Shown piece after piece: positions 7,794 to 16,519 of a stretch of DNA of 64,000 nucleotides (positions are counted from its first letter, which is position 1; every line of letters begins with the position of its first letter). Under the pieces are notes generated by a model. That model did not search any database. It had not been told where the DNA came from and saw only the letters and a program-made list of their open reading frames with translations. The DNA is taken from NCBI GenBank assembly GCA_963787675.1, contig CAWBDV010000023.1, positions 248,001 to 312,000 on the forward strand. The letters run 5' to 3'. Origin of the DNA: JAJPKK01 sp963787675. GTDB taxonomy: Bacteria > Pseudomonadota > Alphaproteobacteria > Rhizobiales > Xanthobacteraceae. The position numbers and the translations under genes are program-made.

Positions 7794-8411
7794 ATGACCA
7801 GCGCCATGGACGAACAGGAAGCCGAGCGGCACCGCGCCAAGATGGCGAAGCGCAAGGCGGTTCAGGATGCCGAGGTCGCGGAAAAGACGGTCGAGAAGGG
7901 GCTTCTCATCGTCCACACCGGTCCCGGCAAGGGCAAGTCGACGGCGGCATTCGGGCTCGCGCTGCGCATGCTCGGCCGCGGCCATCGCGTCGGTGTGGTC
8001 CAGTTCATCAAGGGTGCCTGGCACACGGCCGAGCGCGATGCGCTCGCCGCGTTCGGCGATCAGGTGTCGTGGCACACCATGGGTGAGGGCTTCACCTGGG
8101 AGACCCAGGACCTCAAGCGCGACATCGCCGCCGCCGAGCGGGCCTGGGCGAAATCGCTCGAGCTCATGGCCGACCCGAGCTTCGGCCTCGTTATCCTTGA
8201 CGAGCTCAACATCGCATTGCGCTACGAATACCTCGATCTAGCTGCGGTGGTTGCAGCGCTGTCGGGGCGGCGCGATGGTCTGCACGTCGTCGTCACCGGC
8301 CGCAACGCCAAGCCGGACCTGATCGCGGCGGCCGATCTCGTCACCGAAATGTCGCTCGTGAAGCACCACTTCGCTGCCGGCGTGAAAGCCCAGCCCGGCA
8401 TCGAGTTTTAG
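7794..8411 (+). CDS. cobO: Cob(I)yrinic acid a,c-diamide adenosyltransferase
   Basis: A 205-residue CobO/BtuR-type corrinoid adenosyltransferase that attaches the 5'-deoxyadenosyl group of ATP to cobalt in adenosylcobalamin synthesis or salvage. The variant P-loop GPGKGKST is at residues 43-50, followed by AFGLALRMLGRGHRVGVVQF; VILDELNIAL serves as the Walker-B-like segment. The length matches the family. The ATG at 7794 is preferred; ATG 7806 is also possible. No other cobalamin genes and no cobalamin riboswitch are visible next to it. Confidence 0.92.
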   Translation: MTSAMDEQEAERHRAKMAKRKAVQDAEVAEKTVEKGLLIVHTGPGKGKSTAAFGLALRMLGRGHRVGVVQFIKGAWHTAERDALAAFGDQVSWHTMGEGFTWETQDLKRDIAAAERAWAKSLELMADPSFGLVILDELNIALRYEYLDLAAVVAALSGRRDGLHVVVTGRNAKPDLIAAADLVTEMSLVKHHFAAGVKAQPGIEF

Positions 8412-8430
8412 CGGACTTGATGACTCGCGG

Positions 8431-9279
8431 TTACGCCGGCGGTGCGGGCTTGTTGGACCGTGTGCTTCGTGCCGGCACGAGGAAGCGGAGTATGCCCGCG
8501 CCGATGCGCGCAAGGGCGGTATCGACCGCCTCCTCGGTGAAACGCGCGGCGGCCCAGCGGAACAGCAGGCCGTGCACAAGCCAGATCAAGATACCGGTGA
8601 AGATCGCGGCAAACATTACGTCGCTCAGGAAGTGGCCGCCGGCGAGCATGCGGATGGTAGCGATTACCGCCGCATAGGCCCCGACGGCGGCGAGCGCCAG
8701 ATAACGGTACGGTGGTGGCGCCATGATGGCGGGCGCCGCGAGCCAGACCGCGGACGATGTTTCGCCGGAAACGAACGAGCAATTGGTGTCGCAGGCGCCG
8801 CGCGGATCCCACCACGGCATGAACGTGTAGCCGCCGCCGAATTGCGTCACCATGCCTGGCCGCGGCCGTGCCCAGTTCTCCTTGAGAACGCCGTTGACCA
8901 GCAGCCCAGGACCGAGCACCAGGGTCAGGATCAGGAACAGCGCCGCGCGGCTGGACATCGGGGCCTGCCGCTGCGGCCAGAACAGCTTGATGAGGATGGC
9001 GGCCACGGCCGGTGCGATCGCAGCGACGATAATGTAGGGTCCAGCGTCGCGCAGGGCTTCGATGACCGGATAGAACGCGCGCATCTGCGGCCCGGCGGCA
9101 AGATCGCGGAAAAACGACGCGACCTTGAGGTCGAGCGCTGGATCGATTGCAAAGACGGCCCCGGTCAATATTCCCAGGATGACCAGGATACCGAACGAGA
9201 TACGTGCCACGGAAGGTTTCCCCGCCGATCCCAAATATCGCCCCGCATCAGGTATGTCGCATCCTTGGTTCGTGGACAA
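8431..9279 (-). CDS. PAP2-family membrane phosphatase with a variant second motif
   Basis: A 282-residue integral membrane protein with about six hydrophobic segments. It has the type 2 phosphatidic acid phosphatase motifs KENWARPRP (residues 133-141) and a third motif with R210, H216 and D220 (RMLAGGHFLSD). The second motif, normally SGH, reads SGET (171-174), so the usual general-acid His is replaced by Glu. It may dephosphorylate lipid phosphates, such as lipid A or undecaprenyl pyrophosphate, at the membrane. Start TTG at 9279 is uncertain; GTG 23 codons in also fits. Confidence 0.78.
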   Translation of the reverse strand: MSTNQGCDIPDAGRYLGSAGKPSVARISFGILVILGILTGAVFAIDPALDLKVASFFRDLAAGPQMRAFYPVIEALRDAGPYIIVAAIAPAVAAILIKLFWPQRQAPMSSRAALFLILTLVLGPGLLVNGVLKENWARPRPGMVTQFGGGYTFMPWWDPRGACDTNCSFVSGETSSAVWLAAPAIMAPPPYRYLALAAVGAYAAVIATIRMLAGGHFLSDVMFAAIFTGILIWLVHGLLFRWAAARFTEEAVDTALARIGAGILRFLVPARSTRSNKPAPPA

Positions 9280-9388
9280 GCCTTACTTCTAGGCTGCGCA
9301 GGCATGCGCTCAAGGTCTGACAATAGAACCGATATATACAGTGCATATACTTCTTACACGCGAGATATACGCAGCCAATCCTTATGCA

Positions 9389-10519
9389 CTACTCGCGGCC
9401 GAGCGCGAGATCATCCCGGTGGACCATCTCGGCGCGGCCCTCGATCCCAAGAATGGTCGCAATGTCGCTTGAAGACCGACCTTTCACCTTCTCGGCATCG
9501 ACGGCGTCATAAGCGACGAGACCGCGGCCGATTTCGGCGCCATCGGGCCCGCGCAGGATCACCGCGTCGCCACGCGAAAACTGGCCATCGACCCGGACGA
9601 CGCCGACGGGGAGCAGGCTGTTGCCCCGATACAATGCCTTGACGGCGCCGGCATCGATCATGAGCGTTCCCTTCGGCTCGAGTGAGCCAGCGATCCATCT
9701 CTTGCGCGACGTCACCGGATTTGCCGGCGTGAGAAACCAGGTGACGGACGCCTGCGGGGTGATGGCGCGCAGCGGATGATCGATGCGGCCGGACGCGATC
9801 ACCATATGGGTGCCTGCCGTGGTTGCGATCTTGGCGGCTTCGATCTTGGTCTGCATGCCGCCGCGGGAAAGCTCCGAAGCGGAGGTTCCAGCCATCGCCT
9901 CGATCTCGGGCGTGATGCGTTCCACGACAGGGACCAGCTTGGCGTCGGCGCTGCTGCCGGGCGGCGCGTCGTATAATCCCTCGACATCCGACAACAGCAC
10001 CAGCAGGTCGGCGCTCGCCATGGTGGCGACGCGCGCCGCGAGGCGATCGTTGTCGCCATAGCGGATTTCGTTCGTCGCCACGGTGTCGTTCTCGTTGATG
10101 ACCGGCACCGCGCGCCATTCCAGAAGCTTGGCGATGGTCGAGCGGGCATTGAGATAGCGCCGCCGCTCCTCGGTATCTCCGAGCGTCACGAGAATTTGCC
10201 CGGCGCCGATGCCGCATCGGCCAAGCGCCTCCGACCAGGTGCGGGCAAGCTCGATCTGGCCGACCGCGGCCGCCGCCTGGCTGTCTTCGAGCTTGAGGGT
10301 GCCCGAGGGCAGTTTCAGCAGCACGCGGCCGAGCGCGATCGAGCCCGAGGACACGACAAGGAGATCGCGACCGCCGCTATGCAGATGCGCAATGTCATCG
10401 ACCAGCGAGGCAAGCCAGGCGTGCTTCACCCGGCCGGCCGCGGCATTGACGAGGAGCGACGAGCCGACTTTGACCACGATGCGGCGGAAATCATCAAGCT
10501 TGGGAAGTTTGGCGGACAT
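9389..10519 (-). CDS. proB: Glutamate 5-kinase
   Basis: A 376-residue ATP-dependent kinase for the first step of proline synthesis, glutamate to gamma-glutamyl phosphate. The amino-acid kinase domain has VVKVGSSLL near the start, NENDTVATNEI, DNDRLAARVA and SRGGMQTKIEAAKIA; a C-terminal PUA domain follows (GTLMIDAGAVKALYRGNSLL, FSRGDAV). The start at 10519 (MSAKLPKL) fits the family. proB often follows obg and precedes proA in this group; neither is adjacent here. Confidence 0.93.
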   Translation of the reverse strand: MSAKLPKLDDFRRIVVKVGSSLLVNAAAGRVKHAWLASLVDDIAHLHSGGRDLLVVSSGSIALGRVLLKLPSGTLKLEDSQAAAAVGQIELARTWSEALGRCGIGAGQILVTLGDTEERRRYLNARSTIAKLLEWRAVPVINENDTVATNEIRYGDNDRLAARVATMASADLLVLLSDVEGLYDAPPGSSADAKLVPVVERITPEIEAMAGTSASELSRGGMQTKIEAAKIATTAGTHMVIASGRIDHPLRAITPQASVTWFLTPANPVTSRKRWIAGSLEPKGTLMIDAGAVKALYRGNSLLPVGVVRVDGQFSRGDAVILRGPDGAEIGRGLVAYDAVDAEKVKGRSSSDIATILGIEGRAEMVHRDDLALGRE

Positions 10520-10771
10520 TGAGCAGAAGCGGTCTCCCCGACACCCGGTCATCAGGTCCGCGCAAGTCGCGGGCATCCACGTCTTTCGAGCATTCGAGGC
10601 GCGTACAGACGCGGACACCGGGACCGCCCGGCCGTGAGGGGCTTAAAAATTTGCGCAGTCTTATCAAGGCGGGATCGCGAAAGAAATGGCCTCACGCTGA
10701 TGCATTGGCGCGAAATCATGTAAAATGTGGGCCGCCCCGCACACGTCTCTCACCCCCAGCCGGAACACAAC

Positions 10772-12031
10772 ATGCGGACAGCTTTGCTCGCGCTCCTTAC
10801 GGCGTTTTCAATCTCGAATGCCTCTGCCCAGGTCACAGTCATTACGCACGCGAACCTGATCGACGGCACCGGCACGGCGGTGCAGCGCGATGTGTCGATC
10901 GTGATGGAGAATGGGCGCATCCGCGACATCGCGCCGGCGGCTGCTATCGCGGTGCCGGCCGACGCCACGGTGGTCGACGCTACAGGCAAGTTCGTGGTGC
11001 CGGGCATCATCAACGCGCACGGCCACGTCGGGCCGCCGCCGCGCGATCCGCAATTGCGGCAGTACGCGCTCTACGGCGTCACCACGACGACGAGCATGTA
11101 TTTCGACCAGGACGACATCGTCGAGTTCAAGGCGAAGCAGCGCGCCGGCGATCTGCGCGGCGCCCGCATCCTCACGGTCAAGTATCGGTTCATGTCGCCG
11201 CCATTCATCCCGGGATCGGAGGTCAAGACGCCCGAAGAAGCGCGCGCCAAGGTTGACGAGATCGTCGCCCATGGCGCCGATTTCGTGAAGGTCTGGATCG
11301 ATGGGCAGGACGGCAAGTATCCGAAGCTCAGCCGAGAGTTCTGCGCGGCGGTGATGGATCAGGCCCGCAAGCACGGCAAGATCACCATGGCGCACATCTT
11401 CGAATACGAGGACGCCAAAATGATCGTGAACGAGGGCGTGAACATTCTTGCCCACAACGTGCGCGACCGGATCCTCGACGATGACTTCATCGCCACGCTC
11501 AAGAGCCGCAACGTCACGGTGATCTCGACCCTTGCGCGCGAAGAGGCGATGTTCGTCTATGCGGATGCGCCGGCTTTCATCGATACCCCGCTCTTCCAGA
11601 AGGGTCTGTCCCCGGAACGGCTGGCGCTGTTGAAGACGAAGAAGCGCGAAGAGCAGCAGAAGGACCCGAAGCAGGCGTTCTATCGGCGGTCGTTCGAGAT
11701 CGACAAGATCAACCTCAAGAAGCTCGTCGATGCGGGCGTTCGGGTCGCGCTCGGCACCGATTCCGGCGGCGCGCTCGATCGCTACTTCATCCAGGGCTTC
11801 TCCGAGCACCACCAGATGGAGTTGATGCGCGACGCCGGGCTCACGCCCGCGCAGATCATCAAGTCATTCTCCAAGGATGCCGCCGAAGCACTGGGCATCG
11901 ACAAGGATTTCGGCACGCTCGCCAAGGGCAAGGCGGCCGATCTCCTGATCGTCACCAACAATCCGCTCGACGATATCGCCAACATGCATGGCATCGAGGC
12001 GGTGTATCTCAGCGGCAAGAAATTCGAGTAG
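10772..12031 (+). CDS. Secreted amidohydrolase family protein
   Basis: A 419-residue metal-dependent hydrolase. A signal peptide (cleavage after ASA, residue 19) is followed by the family start ANLIDGTG, and VVPGIINAHGHV holds the HxH metal pair (His83, His85). The late GTDSGGALDRY segment (about residue 328) supplies the conserved Asp, and a C-terminal KGKAADLLIV completes the urease-like small domain. It belongs to the imidazolonepropionase/prolidase-like amidohydrolases and is probably periplasmic; the substrate is unknown. An NHL-repeat protein follows 28 bp downstream and is likely co-transcribed. Confidence 0.85.
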   Translation: MRTALLALLTAFSISNASAQVTVITHANLIDGTGTAVQRDVSIVMENGRIRDIAPAAAIAVPADATVVDATGKFVVPGIINAHGHVGPPPRDPQLRQYALYGVTTTTSMYFDQDDIVEFKAKQRAGDLRGARILTVKYRFMSPPFIPGSEVKTPEEARAKVDEIVAHGADFVKVWIDGQDGKYPKLSREFCAAVMDQARKHGKITMAHIFEYEDAKMIVNEGVNILAHNVRDRILDDDFIATLKSRNVTVISTLAREEAMFVYADAPAFIDTPLFQKGLSPERLALLKTKKREEQQKDPKQAFYRRSFEIDKINLKKLVDAGVRVALGTDSGGALDRYFIQGFSEHHQMELMRDAGLTPAQIIKSFSKDAAEALGIDKDFGTLAKGKAADLLIVTNNPLDDIANMHGIEAVYLSGKKFE

Positions 12032-12059
12032 AAAACATTTGTTAGGGAGGAAGCAAACC

Positions 12060-13136
12060 ATGCGCAAATGTTCTTACGTGGTGCTCGCCGCGGCGGCGCT
12101 CGCGGGGTTCGCGCTTGCGCCGACGGCGCAAGCCGAGACACCCGCGCCGCGATTCGAAATCGACGCCTCCTGGCCGAAGGATTTGCCGGCAGGCTGGATA
12201 ACGGGTCAGCTCGGCGGCGTCTGCGTCGACGCGGACGACAATGTCTATGTCGTCAACCGGCGCGACATCACCCGGGAAGAAAAGGAGACGAGCAAGTCGG
12301 CGCCGTCCATCATCAAATTCGATCCCGCCGGCAACGTCATTGCATCATGGGGCGATCCCGCCGTGGTGCCGGGCTCGATCCACGGCTGCTATTCCGACCG
12401 CGAACGCAATCTGTGGGTCGGCGGCAACAACGACGGCATCGTCCAGAAGTACGCGCCGGACGGCAAGCTGCTGCTGCAGATCGGCACGCGCGGCAAGTTC
12501 GACTCCGCGGACGGCACGTCGAAGGGCAAGGGCCTGAATGCCGATCCGCAGCAGCTCTTCAATCCGGCAAGCATCGCCATCGACGAGGCGAACGGCGACG
12601 TCTACGTGGCGGACGGCTACGGCAACCGCCGCGTCATCGTGTTCGATCGCACCGGCAAGTTCCTACGGCAATGGGGCCATCAGGCGACCAAGGAGGAAAC
12701 CATTGACGGCGTGCCGGCGGCATTCGCCGAGGTCGTCCATTGCATCACTCTCAGCCGGGCCGGCCTCGTTTACGTCTGCGACCGCCAGGGCGATCGCGTC
12801 CAGGTGTTCGACAAGCAGGGCAACTTCATCAAGAACATCTGGATCCGCACCGGAACACCAAATCTTCCGGACCCGCGCGGCACCGCCTGGTGGGTCGCCT
12901 TTTCCCCTGATCCCGCGCAGAAGTTCATGTACGTGATGAACGGGCGCAATGAGCAGGTGCACATCCTCGATCACGCCAGCGGAGAAATTCTCGCGAGCTT
13001 CGGTCGCCCTGGCCACCAGTTCGGCAACTTCACCCACGGCCACACGCTCGCCGTCGACTCCAAGGGCAACATCTACGTCGCCGAAACGAACTACGGCCGC
13101 CGCGTCCAGAAGTTCAAGTTCGTTGGGGGGTTGTAA
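12060..13136 (+). CDS. Secreted NHL-repeat beta-propeller protein
   Basis: A 358-residue protein with a clear signal peptide (cleavage after AQA) and at least four NHL-type blades such as NPASIAIDEANGDVYVADGY, VVHCITLSRAGLVYVCDRQG and GHTLAVDSKGNIYVAETNYG. NHL propellers of this layout resemble the lyase half of peptidylglycine amidating enzymes. Catalysis is not shown by any motif I can see. It follows the secreted amidohydrolase gene with a strong GGGAGGAAG ribosome site, so the two products may work on the same periplasmic substrate. Confidence 0.82.
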   Translation: MRKCSYVVLAAAALAGFALAPTAQAETPAPRFEIDASWPKDLPAGWITGQLGGVCVDADDNVYVVNRRDITREEKETSKSAPSIIKFDPAGNVIASWGDPAVVPGSIHGCYSDRERNLWVGGNNDGIVQKYAPDGKLLLQIGTRGKFDSADGTSKGKGLNADPQQLFNPASIAIDEANGDVYVADGYGNRRVIVFDRTGKFLRQWGHQATKEETIDGVPAAFAEVVHCITLSRAGLVYVCDRQGDRVQVFDKQGNFIKNIWIRTGTPNLPDPRGTAWWVAFSPDPAQKFMYVMNGRNEQVHILDHASGEILASFGRPGHQFGNFTHGHTLAVDSKGNIYVAETNYGRRVQKFKFVGGL

Positions 13137-13158
13137 TCCAGCGGCCTTCCGTAGCTCT

Positions 13159-13304
13159 CGTAGGGTGGGCAAAGGCGCATGGCACAACGCGTATTGAAAC
13201 GTGCGGGCATGCGCGCCGTGCCCACCTTCACCGCCGTCGTGGGCACGGCGGAACCTATGTCATCGCACAAGCGCGATGTCCGGGCCGCCTTTGCCCACCC
13301 TACG
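13159..13304. repeat. Palindromic intergenic repeat, family B (GTAGGGTGGGCAAAGGCG arms)
   Basis: The left arm CGTAGGGTGGGCAAAGGCG and right arm CGCCTTTGCCCACCCTACG enclose a centre with a further imperfect palindrome (GCGGGCATGCGCGCCGTGCC). It lies between convergent genes and is related to 5488-5575. Confidence 0.87.
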
Positions 13305-13313
13305 GTTCGATCA

Positions 13314-13784
13314 CTACGACGAAGCGGCGGCGGCGTTCTGCTGGGTCGCGCCGCGCTTTGCCGCGATCTGGTCGAGCGCCGACACGACGGCATCGAAGGT
13401 CAGCATGGTCGAGGCGTGGCGCGCTTTGTAATCGCGGACCGGCTCGAGCACGGCAATATCGGCCCAACGACCCGCCGCCGGCGGCGCACCGTTCTCCTTG
13501 AGCATGCGGCGCACATCATCGCGCAGCTTGCGCAGTTCGTCGGCCTTCGCACCAATGATATTGCGCGCCATGATCGAGGACGACGCTTGGCCGAGCGCGC
13601 AGGCTTTTACGTCATGGGCGAAGTCGGTCACCGTATCGCCGTCCATCTTGAGGTCGATCGTCACTGTCGATCCGCAAAGCTTCGAATGGGCGGTCGCGGA
13701 TGCGTCCGGGCTCGGCAGTCGGCCGATTCTCGGAATATTTCCAGCGAGTTCGAGGATTCGGCTGTTGTAAATTTCGTTTAGCAT
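13314..13784 (-). CDS. Iron-sulfur cluster scaffold protein, IscU/NifU-N type, lacking the third Cys
   Basis: A 156-residue U-type scaffold. Two of the three cluster-ligand cysteines are present in their usual contexts (KLCGSTV and KACALGQASSS). The position where a third Cys normally lies reads RDYKARHASTML, with no Cys. The ATG at 13784 starts MLNEIYNSRILEL, the usual family start. It is divergent from folE, an arrangement I associate with alphaproteobacterial genomes. It may bind iron or a cluster with a His in place of Cys, or be an accessory scaffold. Confidence 0.82.
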   Translation of the reverse strand: MLNEIYNSRILELAGNIPRIGRLPSPDASATAHSKLCGSTVTIDLKMDGDTVTDFAHDVKACALGQASSSIMARNIIGAKADELRKLRDDVRRMLKENGAPPAAGRWADIAVLEPVRDYKARHASTMLTFDAVVSALDQIAAKRGATQQNAAAASS

Positions 13785-14002
13785 TGAAGCTCTGCATTCA
13801 CCGTAAGGCCCGCCCGATTGTGTCCACCGGGCCATGCATTATATAGGTGCGTTGCGGGCCCGGTGGAACCTAAGGGCCCGTTTTCCCGCTAACAGGGAGA
13901 CATGCGTTCCACGAATGCGGCGTCCCAAACAGGACGACGCCACGGTGACACCCCCGGGGTCCGGCAAACGCGCCGAGGCTCCGGTCGAACGGAGCGATCG
14001 TC

Positions 14003-14647
14003 ATGGATACCGCCGTCAAGAAGCCCAGTTCCCATTTGCCTGCCGGAATCACAGGCGCCACAGAGCGGGTGGTGCCGCGGCCGTCGCGCGCCGAGGCGGA
14101 AGCCGCCGTGCGCACGCTCATCGCGTATATCGGCGACAATCCCGACCGGGAGGGTCTCGTCGAGACACCGAAGCGCGTCGTTTCGGCCTTCGAGGAACTC
14201 TACGGCGGCTATCGCGAATGCCCGGTTGAGGTGCTCGACCGCACCTTCGGTGAGATGGGCACGTACGATGACTTCGTGCTGGTCCGCAACATTCCGTTCC
14301 ATTCGCACTGCGAGCACCACATGATGCCGTTCTACGGCAAGGCTCACGTGGCCTACATGCCGGTCGAGCGGGTCGTCGGCCTCTCCAAGCTCGCGCGCTT
14401 GATCGACGTCTATGCAGGGCGCCTGCAGACCCAGGAGCATCTCACGTCCGAGGTCGTGACTGCGATCGACGAGGTGCTCAGGCCGCGCGGCGTTGCCGTG
14501 ATGGTCGAGGCGGAGCATACCTGCATGTCGATGCGCGGTGTCGAGAAGCCGGGCTCGTCGACGGTGACGACCAAGTTCACCGGCCTCTTCCGCGACGATC
14601 CGAGCCAGCAGGTCCGCTTCATTTCCCTGGTGCGCGACCGCGCATAA
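14003..14647 (+). CDS. folE: GTP cyclohydrolase I
   Basis: A 214-residue enzyme for the first step of folate and pterin synthesis, GTP to 7,8-dihydroneopterin triphosphate. The zinc ligands are visible as Cys103 and His106 (HSHCEHHMMPF) and Cys174 (EHTCMSMRGV). GLSKLARL and QTQEHLT are also conserved. The length is normal. It is followed 67 bp later by hisI; the grouping with the FeS scaffold and hisI is familiar in Hyphomicrobiales. Confidence 0.95.
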   Translation: MDTAVKKPSSHLPAGITGATERVVPRPSRAEAEAAVRTLIAYIGDNPDREGLVETPKRVVSAFEELYGGYRECPVEVLDRTFGEMGTYDDFVLVRNIPFHSHCEHHMMPFYGKAHVAYMPVERVVGLSKLARLIDVYAGRLQTQEHLTSEVVTAIDEVLRPRGVAVMVEAEHTCMSMRGVEKPGSSTVTTKFTGLFRDDPSQQVRFISLVRDRA

Positions 14648-14714
14648 GCCAGCGACGGCGGCGATCCTCCCTTTGCCGGACGATCGCTGCCGGTGAAACA
14701 GGATAGGACGGCGC

Positions 14715-15167
14715 TTGACCTCATCCCTCACCTCGCCGCGCGGCTCCGCACAGGAGATCGAAGAGGGCCTTGCCTTCGCCCCGAAGTTCGACGAAGCGGG
14801 CCTCATCACCTGCGTGGTGGCAGACGCGACCTCGGGCGATGTGTTGATGGTTGCCCACATGAATGCCGAGGCGCTGGAGCGCACGCTCGCCTCCGGCGAG
14901 GCGTGGTTCTACAGCCGCTCGCGCAAGGCGCTGTGGAAGAAGGGCGAAACCTCCGGCCACGTGCTGGCCGTGGTCGAGATGCGGGTCGACTGCGACCAGG
15001 ATGTGCTGCTGCTGAAGGTGCGCCCGGCAAGCGATGGCGCCTGCCATACCGGGCGGCGCTCCTGCTTCTATCGCGCTGTCGTCCGGCCCCGGCCGGACGC
15101 GCCGGCGACGCTCGAATGGCGCGACGCGGAGCGCGTCTTCGACCCAGACAAGGTTTATCGCTCGTAG
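14715..15167 (+). CDS. hisI: Phosphoribosyl-AMP cyclohydrolase
   Basis: A 150-residue enzyme of histidine synthesis that opens the purine ring of phosphoribosyl-AMP. The metal-binding motif DCDQD (residues 92-96) and the cysteines in GACHTGRRSCFYR (Cys110, Cys117) are all present. Translation starts at TTG 14715, with AGGATAGGA upstream; no ATG or GTG in frame fits better. It is a single-function HisI with no HisE domain. Confidence 0.93.
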   Translation: MTSSLTSPRGSAQEIEEGLAFAPKFDEAGLITCVVADATSGDVLMVAHMNAEALERTLASGEAWFYSRSRKALWKKGETSGHVLAVVEMRVDCDQDVLLLKVRPASDGACHTGRRSCFYRAVVRPRPDAPATLEWRDAERVFDPDKVYRS

Positions 15168-15202
15168 CGGCGTGCCGGCTGCGCTCCGAGCAGCCGGCCG
15201 CT
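15166..15202 (+). terminator. Strong hairpin after hisI, weak T-tail
   Basis: AGCGGC-CCGGCTGC pairs with GCAGCCGG-CCGCT around the loop GCTCCGA, starting on the hisI stop codon. The tail CGCCCCTTCC is only weakly T-rich, so this may be an mRNA-stabilising hairpin instead of a true terminator. Confidence 0.4.
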
Positions 15203-15361
15203 CGCCCCTTCCGCCCATCCCGGCAACTGAGACGGCGCTTTGTTAATTTCCCAAGGCGCCGTTCGTATATCGACGATTTTACGCAAAGTTTGGACGACCG
15301 TTCCAATTAGTCGTTCATTTCGGTCTGCCATTGGTGATGCGTACGCGTATGACCAAGGCTT

Positions 15362-16477
15362 ATGGGAATGCTATCGGAACTGGAGTTACTGGCGGAAGAG
15401 CGATCAGCGGAAAAACGGCTCGATCTCCTGCGCAAGATCGCCGACCTGTTTTTCGCTGGCATCGATGAACACTCCGACGCGGAACACATTCTGTTCAACG
15501 AAATCATCGAGAACATGGTCGATCAGATCTCGCGCGAGGCGAAGATCGATGTCGCAACCAACATGGCGACCAAGGCGGGCTTCCCGATTAGGGTGGTGCG
15601 CAAGCTTGCCAACGACGATGACGTCGACATCGCCCGCCCGGTCATCGAAGGTTCGCCGGACCTTGACGACAACGACCTGATCGCCATTGCGCACAAGGGG
15701 ACCGACGGTCATCTCGATGCGATCGCCGGGCGCGACCCCCTGTCCGAAGGGATCACCGACGTTCTCGTTGACCGCGGCAGCCGCGGCGTGGTGCACAAGG
15801 TCTCCCGCAATCACGGTGCGCGCTTCTCCGACCGAGGCATGATGGCGCTGGTCGACAGAGCGTTTGACGATCTGCAACTGCAGAACGCGCTCGCGAGCCG
15901 CCCAGACTTGACGCAACAGGCGGTGGACGGGCTGCTGCCGACGATCACCCAGGCGCTCGCGCTTAAGCTCGCCGAACGCGGCTACGACGTGTCCGACAAT
16001 ATGCCTGCGCATCTCGTCGAACATGCCCGTCAGCAGTTCGCGCTCGCGATGGCGGAGCGCAACCAACAAAGCATCGCGGCGTACCGGGTGTTCGGTCAAT
16101 TCCTCTCCGGCCGGCTCACGCTTGATGATGCGCTCGACAAGATTGCCGAGTGCGAGCAGATGCTCGAGGTCGCGGCAATGCTCGCCTATCCGACGCGGCT
16201 CGACCGCCATCTGCTGATGGGCGTATTGACGAGCGGGCCGGTGCAGAACGCGATGGTGCTGTTGCGCGCGATCGAGTTGCCGTGGTCGACGGCAAGCAAG
16301 GTCCTTGCGCTGCGGGCGAAAAAGCGACGGGCGCACCTGTTCAATGGCCTGGTCGAGGAGCGAAACTATCAGGCTATCGACGTCACCACGGCCAAGCGTG
16401 TGCTGCGGTTCTTGCAGGTGCGCCAGTCCACCGCGGCCGACGACGAGGAGGTTCAAGCCGACACGGCCGCCGCCTGA
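15362..16477 (+). CDS. DUF2336 domain protein
   Basis: A 371-residue, mostly alpha-helical protein with HEAT-like repeats typical of DUF2336, a family of unknown function widespread in alphaproteobacteria. Repeated helical units with ARPVIEGSPDLDDNDLIAIA and a C-terminal LRAKKRRAHLFNGLVEERNYQ segment are recognisable. It has no signal peptide and no membrane segment, so it is cytoplasmic. A second DUF2336 gene lies at 19190. The function is not known. Confidence 0.8.
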   Translation: MGMLSELELLAEERSAEKRLDLLRKIADLFFAGIDEHSDAEHILFNEIIENMVDQISREAKIDVATNMATKAGFPIRVVRKLANDDDVDIARPVIEGSPDLDDNDLIAIAHKGTDGHLDAIAGRDPLSEGITDVLVDRGSRGVVHKVSRNHGARFSDRGMMALVDRAFDDLQLQNALASRPDLTQQAVDGLLPTITQALALKLAERGYDVSDNMPAHLVEHARQQFALAMAERNQQSIAAYRVFGQFLSGRLTLDDALDKIAECEQMLEVAAMLAYPTRLDRHLLMGVLTSGPVQNAMVLLRAIELPWSTASKVLALRAKKRRAHLFNGLVEERNYQAIDVTTAKRVLRFLQVRQSTAADDEEVQADTAAA

Positions 16478-16519
16478 GGTCCGCCGAACACTTTCAAGCC
16501 TGACCTACGAATCGTCCGG

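Noticed and set aside
10808..11812. A 334-codon - strand open frame inside the amidohydrolase gene
   Set aside because: It is antisense to a gene with HxH and GTDSGG motifs; the translation is charged and repetitive without any family resemblance.
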